From contig HF999686.1 in assembly GCA_000434215.1 (NCBI GenBank), positions 53,878 through 71,429 of the forward strand: DNA of 17,552 bases. Reading direction: 5' to 3'. The notes under the pieces were generated by a model. That model was not told the origin of the DNA. It saw only the letters and a program-made list of their open reading frames with translations, and searched no databases. The translations under genes were made by a program, and so were the position numbers. Numbering within the stretch: the stretch's first letter is position 1; each line of letters opens with the position of its first letter. This document shows, piece by piece, positions 12,950 to 17,552 of this stretch. The stretch comes from Bacteroides sp. CAG:144 (GTDB lineage Bacteria > Bacteroidota > Bacteroidia > Bacteroidales > UBA11471).

Positions 12950-13459
12950 TTATTTTTTCTGTGCGGAAATTTCGATATTAACCGTTTGACTGATAAGGGG
13001 TGCTTCTGCCTCGATAGAAAGATTTCCTGCTCCGACCTTGGTGAAGGCTCCGGTGATGGAATTGATGACAACATCTATTCCGATAATATTTTTTTCTATA
13101 CCCATATCGGTTCCGTTCAACGTCAGTTTTTCACTGTCGGCTGTACTGGGGACTCCGTCAACTTGGAGAACAAGCTTTCCCAAAATTAAAATAGAGTCGT
13201 TGATAGAGAGTGAGGTGGTGTTGGCTTGTTGATTGATGGTAAAAGAAATAGGACTCGAAGTGATATCGGGATTGATTGCTTGAAACATATTTTCTCCATT
13301 GATGAGAATTTCGATATCACCATCGTATTCTCCCGTAGCATTTATGGGGGTTGTAATACCATTGTTATTGTTGTTGTCGCCATCTTCGTCATCGCCGCAG
13401 GCAACGAATGCAAGGGGCATAGCTAAGAACATAAGCAGATAAAGCAGATTCTTTTTCAT
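12950..13459 (-). CDS. probable surface-exposed lipoprotein, possibly calycin-like
   Basis: The 169-residue protein begins with a lipoprotein signal (MKKNLLYLLMFLAMPLAFVA|C, Cys21). It is followed directly by GDDEDGDNNNNN, an acidic and Asn-rich linker. An acidic run just after the lipid cysteine is the known export signal that sends lipoproteins to the cell surface in Bacteroidota. The mature domain (about 40-169) is beta-rich, low in Cys and aromatics, with alternating strands (GEYDGDIEILING, ILILGKLVLQVDGV, GNLSIEAEA). This looks like the small calycin-like lipoproteins of Bacteroidales, but the match is from memory of the pattern and is weak. A TATCTTTG box at 13503-13510 and a terminator at 12895-12928 mark it as a single-gene unit. 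The ligand, if any, is unknown. Confidence 0.78.
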   Translation of the reverse strand: MKKNLLYLLMFLAMPLAFVACGDDEDGDNNNNNGITTPINATGEYDGDIEILINGENMFQAINPDITSSPISFTINQQANTTSLSINDSILILGKLVLQVDGVPSTADSEKLTLNGTDMGIEKNIIGIDVVINSITGAFTKVGAGNLSIEAEAPLISQTVNIEISAQKK

Positions 13460-13502
13460 AATTCTTTTTTTTGAGTTTTCTTTATAAAATTTGATTTGGG
13501 GA

Positions 13503-13510
13503 CAAAGATA
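13503..13510 (-). promoter_or_regulatory. -7 promoter element for the surface lipoprotein gene
   Basis: TATCTTTG on the minus strand lies 43 nt before the ATG at 13459; no clear -33 element. The 129-bp gap 13460-13588 shows little else. Confidence 0.65.
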
Positions 13511-13588
13511 ATATATTCATTTGAAATATGGAAAACTTTTGAAATGTTTTGCGTTTTCTGTGAAAACAGACTATGAAAAATAATGATT

Positions 13589-13831
13589 CTATTTACGGAA
13601 TAAACTGCGTACTTTTCTTATCATGCGCAGACTAGTAACGGCCCCTTCGAATAGGGCAACACCTACCGAGAACCGTTTCAGTACCGAAAACGGCGAATTT
13701 CCCAGTCTGTAAAACGGGGCAAGTGTGTCCCAATACGTTTGGGAGAGTTCGCTGTGTTGTCTGGCTATCTTTGCCCGCACATCGGCCTTTTGTCGGGCCA
13801 GTGATTTCATCGTTATTTTCGTATCGTTCAT
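13589..13831 (-). CDS. 80-residue protein of the YtxH/holin-like cluster, YqjK-like in layout
   Basis: I do not recognise a named family with confidence. The N-terminal half is a basic, charged helix (LARQKADVRAKIARQHSELS, 11-30) followed by a YWDTLAPF segment. The C-terminal half is moderately hydrophobic (about 48-70, SVLKRFSVGVALFEGAVTSL) with a basic end (MIRKVRSLFRK), suggesting a membrane-associated protein. The start codon overlaps the stop of the holin-like gene by 4 nt (ATGA), so translation is probably coupled. In size, charge pattern and position after a YqjE-type protein it recalls enterobacterial YqjK. That is a resemblance, not a shown homology. Confidence 0.7.
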   Translation of the reverse strand: MNDTKITMKSLARQKADVRAKIARQHSELSQTYWDTLAPFYRLGNSPFSVLKRFSVGVALFEGAVTSLRMIRKVRSLFRK

Positions 13832-14217
13832 AACTCGTTGTTTTTATTTTGAGTAAGTTCGTTTTGATCTTCTTTGGGGGTGATAAAGATTTTATATAAA
13901 AACCGCAAAATAGGATTGACCACACAGGGTCTACGCAAAAGCCAAAGAAGAACAAAGAGCAGGAAAAATGCGCCTGAGATGATAGAATAGGCGGCAATGA
14001 TTCCCGTATAGGATTCGAGATAATGAACCGCCGCGAGAGAAAGGTACAGCAATGTGATGGAGATGAGGATAATCGAAACGGTAAGCAGTACGAGTGCCGA
14101 TACGATGCGGGTAAGTTTTTCGACTCCGTCGAGTTTTATCCATTCATATTGGAGCGACAGGTATTGTTTGATTTCAGCAATGATTTGTCTTAGTGATGGA
14201 GTTGTATTGGTATTCAT
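13828..14217 (-). CDS. phage holin-like / YqjE-type small membrane protein
   Basis: This 129-residue protein has two membrane helices (about 38-66 and 71-95) separated by a very short loop. An amphipathic N-terminal region (LRQIIAEIKQYLSLQYEWIK) and a polar tail rich in Asn, Gln and Glu flank them. The pattern fits the Phage_holin_3_6 family, which includes E. coli YqjE. Despite the name, members are mostly chromosomal and not shown to be lysis holins, and no lysis genes stand nearby. It lies between a YtxH gene (86 nt upstream) and an 80-residue gene with ATGA overlap. No promoter is visible in the 86-nt gap, so it probably depends on read-through past the hairpin at 14245-14289. Confidence 0.82.
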   Translation of the reverse strand: MNTNTTPSLRQIIAEIKQYLSLQYEWIKLDGVEKLTRIVSALVLLTVSIILISITLLYLSLAAVHYLESYTGIIAAYSIISGAFFLLFVLLWLLRRPCVVNPILRFLYKIFITPKEDQNELTQNKNNEL

Positions 14218-14244
14218 AAGTAGAATATGTTCAAGAAATTACAT

Positions 14245-14289
14245 AAAGATTTTCCCGACAATCAACATGATACTGCCGGGAAAATCTTT
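14245..14289 (-). terminator. long-armed hairpin between YtxH and holin-like genes
   Basis: Perfect 13-bp arms (14245-14257 with 14277-14289) enclose a 19-nt loop. It lies 15 nt after the YtxH stop. The sequence that follows on the minus strand (ATGTAATTTC) is only weakly U-rich, so it looks like a leaky terminator or an RNA-processing/stability site rather than a full stop. Confidence 0.5.
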
Positions 14290-14303
14290 CGAACTTTGAA
14301 AAA

Positions 14304-14525
14304 TCAATCTTCTCTTTCAACAGCTTTGTCGAGTTTCAGCTTGGCTGCGATTTTGTTGACGAGGTTTTCCATATCCTCGCGACTCAACTTGATGCCGTTT
14401 TCACGAAGAACGTCATTGATTTTGCTACGCGTGTCTTCTCCTTTTTCGGGAGCGAAGAGTATTCCTAAGGCTGCACCGATGGCTGCGCCGGTGAGGAATC
14501 CTGCTAATAAAGATGCACATTTCAT
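14304..14525 (-). CDS. YtxH-domain protein
   Basis: The 73-residue protein has one glycine/alanine-rich N-terminal membrane helix (about 5-24, LLAGFLTGAAIGAALGILFA) followed at once by APEKGEDTR (25-33), the hallmark of YtxH/GvpP-like proteins. A charged amphipathic helix follows (34-73, SKINDVLRENGIKLSREDME and on). Related small proteins are general-stress or envelope proteins of unclear mechanism. It is the first gene of a minus-strand set with the holin-like and 80-residue genes. A TATCTTTG box 28 nt upstream of the ATG gives it a promoter facing away from uvrA. Confidence 0.88.
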   Translation of the reverse strand: MKCASLLAGFLTGAAIGAALGILFAPEKGEDTRSKINDVLRENGIKLSREDMENLVNKIAAKLKLDKAVERED

Positions 14526-14552
14526 AATACCGAAAATTTTATGGGTTTGTTA

Positions 14553-14560
14553 CAAAGATA
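14553..14560 (-). promoter_or_regulatory. -7 promoter element for the YtxH cluster
   Basis: TATCTTTG on the minus strand, 28 nt ahead of the YtxH ATG at 14525. No clear -33 element. Confidence 0.65.
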
Positions 14561-14688
14561 ACAAAAAAATCATGGCTTGTATCGTTCGGTCGGTGAAAAA
14601 ATAAGCTTTTTTGTTTCTTTCATAATTCCGGGTGTAAAAAAACGGTAATCAGAGGGGATATTCCGTTCGTGAGTATAAGGTTTATCAC

Positions 14689-14696
14689 TATCTTTG
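14689..14696 (+). promoter_or_regulatory. -7 promoter element for uvrA
   Basis: TATCTTTG followed by CA, 24 nt before the uvrA ATG at 14721. The 195-bp divergent gap with the YtxH gene (14526-14720) holds both promoters. I see no recognisable SOS-type operator in it. Confidence 0.65.
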
Positions 14697-14720
14697 CATA
14701 CTATATAATAATTCGACGGT

Positions 14721-17507
14721 ATGTCAGAACAATCCATTTCTATAAAAGGGGCTCGGGTCAATAATTTGAAAAACATCGATTTGGAGATACCCCGTAACAA
14801 ACTTATCGTTATCACGGGCCTTTCCGGGTCGGGTAAGTCGTCATTGGCATTCGATACGCTATATGCCGAGGGGCAACGCCGTTATGTCGAGAGCCTTTCG
14901 GCTTATGCAAGGCAATTTCTCGGACGAATGAGTAAACCCGAGTGCGATTATATCAAAGGGATTCCGCCGGCAATCGCCATCGAGCAGAAAGTGAATACCC
15001 GCAATCCGCGTTCCACGGTAGGGACATCGACCGAGATATACGATTATTTGCGTATGCTTTTTGCCCGTGTGGGGAAAACGTATTCTCCCGTGTCGGGAAA
15101 AGAGGTGAAAAAGCACCGCGTCGAAGATGTAGTACAATGCGCCTTGTCATATCCCGACGGTACGCGCATGGCTCTTTTTACGCCGTTGCGATTTCCCGAA
15201 GACCGTGAACCGCATACCGTTCTCGATATATTCTTGAAAGGCGGATATAACCGTGCCGAGTACAACGGTGAGGTCGTGCGTATCGAGGATTTGTTGCCGA
15301 AAAACGATGCAGACTTGAAAGAGGCGCAGATTTTTCTGTTGATAGACCGTTCGGTCGTTTCCCGCACGAACGATGCCGTGAGCCGTATGTCCGATTCGGT
15401 AGAGACCGCTTTTTACGAAGGACATGGCGAGTGCCTGTTGCGTTTTTATACCGACGACGGTATCGAGTCGCATACTTTTTCCAATCGTTTCGAGGCCGAT
15501 GGTATGGCATTTGAAGAACCGAATGATTTGATGTTCAATTTCAACAGTCCGGTCGGCGCTTGTCCCGTATGCGAGGGCTTCGGGAGGGTCATCGGTATCG
15601 ATGAAGATTTGGTGATACCCAATAAATCCCTTTCGGTGTACGACGATGCCGTGGTCTGCTGGAAAGGTGAGAAAATGAGCGAGTGGAAAAAGGCTCTGAT
15701 AAGCGTGGCCGAGGCATCGCGTTTCCCGATACATCGTCCGTACTATCAGCTTACCGAGGCGCAAAAGAAACTTTTGTGGAATGGTAATTCCCTGTTTAAG
15801 GGAATCAATGATTTCTTCCGCATGGTGGAAGAGAACCAATATAAGATACAATACCGGGTCATGTTGGCCCGGTATCGGGGAAAGACGGTCTGTCCCGAGT
15901 GTCATGGCGGGCGGTTGAAGCTGCAAGCGCAGTATGTGAAGGTCGGAGGAAAGTCCATTGCAGAGCTTGTTGTGCTTTCTATCGACGAGTTGCGACGCTT
16001 TTTCAGCGATCTTGCGCTCGACGAGTACGATGCCGCCGTAGCGAAACGTTTGCTTACCGAGATAAATAACCGTTTGAAATTCTTGTCCGATGTGGGATTG
16101 GGGTATCTTACTCTCAATCGGTTGTCATCGACGCTTTCGGGTGGTGAGAGCCAGCGTATCAATTTGGCGACATCGCTGGGTAGCAGTCTGGTCGGTTCGC
16201 TTTATATTCTCGACGAACCGAGTATAGGGTTGCATTCGCGCGATACCGCTTTGCTTATTCAGGTTTTGCGTCGGCTTCAACAGTTGGGCAATACAGTGAT
16301 TATCGTCGAGCACGACGAAGACATTATCCGCTCTGCCGATTATATCATCGACATCGGCCCTCAGGCCGGGCGTCTGGGAGGAGAAGTCGTCTATCAAGGT
16401 CCGATAGAAGGACTGGTAAATGCCGAGCGTAGTTATACTGCCAAATATCTTACCGGCAGAGAAAGCATTCCCGTTCCTGTGCAACGACGGCCGTGGCACA
16501 ATTACATCGAGATAGAAGGCGCCGTGCATAATAACTTGAAAAATATCAACGTGCGTTTCCCTCTTTATGTCATGACGGTGGTAACCGGAGTGAGCGGGTC
16601 GGGAAAATCGTCGCTTGTGAGAGATGTCTTTTATCGATCTTTGGCGCGTTGTTATGACGACGAAGGGGTGATGCCGGGTACTTACGGCCGTTTGTCGGGC
16701 GATGTGTCGCTTATGAAACATATAGAGTTTGTCGACCAGAATCCTATCGGGCATTCCTCCCGTTCCAATCCGGCGACTTATTTGAAGGCTTTCGATGAAA
16801 TACGCAAACTCTTTGCCGAGCAGCAGGCTGCCAAGCAGATGGGATTTACGGCCGCCTACTTTTCTTTCAATGTCGAGGGAGGTCGTTGCGAGGAGTGTAA
16901 GGGCGACGGAACGATTACCGTCGAGATGCAGTTTATGGCCGATCTTGTTTTACCTTGCGAGTCGTGCCATGGGAAACGTTTCAAACCCGATATACTCGAA
17001 GTGGAATATCGGGGTAAAAATATCGCTGATGTTCTCGATATGACCGTCAATCAGGCCGTGGAATTTTTCTCGGAAAGCAGCGGAACCACCGAAAAGAAAA
17101 TTGTACGGCGTTTGAAACCCTTGCAAGATGTCGGTTTGGGGTATATCAAGATGGGGCAGACTTCATCGACGCTTTCCGGGGGAGAGAACCAACGGGTAAA
17201 ATTGGCTTACTTCCTCAGCAACGAGAAACAAGAGCCGACGATTTTCGTATTCGACGAGCCGACGACCGGATTGCACATTCACGATATAAAGACGCTTTTG
17301 GCGGCATTCGATGCATTGATAGCCAACGGTCATACGGTGGTGATCGTAGAGCATAATATGGAAGTAATCAAGTGTGCCGATTATATCATCGATATGGGCC
17401 CCGAAGGCGGGGACGCCGGCGGTCATGTCGTGTGCTGTGGTACGCCCGAGGAAGTAGTGCATTGCCCGCAATCTTATACCGGAAAATATTTACAGGAGAA
17501 GTTGTAG
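14721..17507 (+). CDS. uvrA: excinuclease ABC subunit A
   Basis: UvrA is the damage-recognition ATPase of nucleotide excision repair and loads UvrB on damaged DNA. The 928 residues (E. coli 940) contain two ABC modules. The Walker A motifs GLSGSGKS (33-40) and GVSGSGKS (623-630) and the ABC signatures LSGGESQR (472-479) and LSGGENQR (818-825) are each followed by an [10 protein letters not shown] or [11 protein letters not shown]alker B. The C-terminal zinc module has all four cysteines (CEEC 723-726, CESC 746-749). In the N-terminal half, CPVC (281-284) and CPECHGGR (391-398) are present, but the CxxC normally found near residue 255 is replaced by EADGM (258-262). The ATG at 14721 gives the standard N-terminus. 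The gene stands alone behind its own TATCTTTG box. Confidence 0.97.
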   Translation: MSEQSISIKGARVNNLKNIDLEIPRNKLIVITGLSGSGKSSLAFDTLYAEGQRRYVESLSAYARQFLGRMSKPECDYIKGIPPAIAIEQKVNTRNPRSTVGTSTEIYDYLRMLFARVGKTYSPVSGKEVKKHRVEDVVQCALSYPDGTRMALFTPLRFPEDREPHTVLDIFLKGGYNRAEYNGEVVRIEDLLPKNDADLKEAQIFLLIDRSVVSRTNDAVSRMSDSVETAFYEGHGECLLRFYTDDGIESHTFSNRFEADGMAFEEPNDLMFNFNSPVGACPVCEGFGRVIGIDEDLVIPNKSLSVYDDAVVCWKGEKMSEWKKALISVAEASRFPIHRPYYQLTEAQKKLLWNGNSLFKGINDFFRMVEENQYKIQYRVMLARYRGKTVCPECHGGRLKLQAQYVKVGGKSIAELVVLSIDELRRFFSDLALDEYDAAVAKRLLTEINNRLKFLSDVGLGYLTLNRLSSTLSGGESQRINLATSLGSSLVGSLYILDEPSIGLHSRDTALLIQVLRRLQQLGNTVIIVEHDEDIIRSADYIIDIGPQAGRLGGEVVYQGPIEGLVNAERSYTAKYLTGRESIPVPVQRRPWHNYIEIEGAVHNNLKNINVRFPLYVMTVVTGVSGSGKSSLVRDVFYRSLARCYDDEGVMPGTYGRLSGDVSLMKHIEFVDQNPIGHSSRSNPATYLKAFDEIRKLFAEQQAAKQMGFTAAYFSFNVEGGRCEECKGDGTITVEMQFMADLVLPCESCHGKRFKPDILEVEYRGKNIADVLDMTVNQAVEFFSESSGTTEKKIVRRLKPLQDVGLGYIKMGQTSSTLSGGENQRVKLAYFLSNEKQEPTIFVFDEPTTGLHIHDIKTLLAAFDALIANGHTVVIVEHNMEVIKCADYIIDMGPEGGDAGGHVVCCGTPEEVVHCPQSYTGKYLQEKL

Positions 17508-17528
17508 ATTGTGGAACTAAAAAAGTGG

Positions 17529-17552
17529 GGCGCGACAGTTTTTTGTCGCGCC
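17529..17552 (+). terminator. hairpin after uvrA, at the window edge
   Basis: A perfect 9-bp GC-rich stem GGCGCGACA/TGTCGCGCC (17529-17537 with 17544-17552) with a 6-nt loop lies 21 nt after the uvrA stop. The window ends with the stem, so the expected U-run is not visible. Confidence 0.75.

Noticed and set aside
13553..13567. Small hairpin GTTTTC/GAAAAC downstream of the 80-residue gene as a terminator
   Set aside because: Six AT-rich pairs with a 3-nt loop and no U-run; too weak to call.
13828..14217. Prophage remnant suggested by the holin-like protein
   Set aside because: No endolysin, integrase, structural gene or attachment repeat lies nearby. The family is commonly chromosomal, and the neighbour is a YtxH gene.
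15147..15926. 259-residue minus-strand open frame inside uvrA
   Set aside because: Antisense shadow of a highly conserved gene, with no start signal or family motif.

Overview
The window reads as ordinary chromosome of a member of the Bacteroidota, most likely order Bacteroidales. Three things support this. Nine promoter-like sites match the phylum's -7 element TAnnTTTG (six are TATCTTTG; the set includes one weaker match ahead of cysK). Leaders are A-rich and almost all lack a Shine-Dalgarno. The neighbourhood types are also typical: psd-pssA-DUF4834, pheT-yebC, the YtxH/holin-like pair, and a surface-type lipoprotein with an acidic tail after the lipid cysteine. I see no phage, insertion sequence, CRISPR array, rRNA or tRNA.

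Layout. 1-749: 3' part of an alpha/beta hydrolase (+). 888-2732: SLC13-type permease with two cytoplasmic RCK_C domains (+), closed by a bidirectional terminator. 2794-4531 (-): psd, pssA and a small DUF4834 membrane protein; the first two make phosphatidylethanolamine. 4826-5731 (+): RluA-family pseudouridine synthase, divergent from psd. 5770-9207 (+): a promoter, a leader of about 135 nt, pheT, yebC and a terminator. 9239-9688 (+): unknown lipoprotein with an uncommon consensus Shine-Dalgarno. 9723-11319 (-): a secreted TPR protein followed by prmA. 11577-12515 (-): cysK. 12516-12949: gene-free, carrying a cluster of imperfect palindromic intergenic repeats. 12950-13459 (-): surface lipoprotein, possibly calycin-like. 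13589-14525 (-): YtxH protein, holin-like membrane protein and an 80-aa protein. 14721-17507 (+): uvrA, with a terminator at the window end.

How the genes work together. Translation is the main theme: pheT charges tRNA-Phe, YebC-family proteins have been linked to both transcription control and translation, the RluA enzyme modifies RNA, and PrmA methylates ribosomal protein L11. Envelope functions form a second theme (phosphatidylethanolamine synthesis, lipoproteins, the YtxH/holin-like trio). cysK (cysteine) and uvrA (repair) are stand-alone housekeeping genes.

No clearly new multi-gene system is visible. The points most worth a second look are the pheT leader (30-codon upstream ORF plus mutually exclusive hairpins), the Shine-Dalgarno-led lipoprotein gene, the YtxH/holin/80-aa trio that resembles enterobacterial yqjD-yqjE-yqjK, the intergenic repeat cluster, and the UvrA that lacks one CxxC pair.
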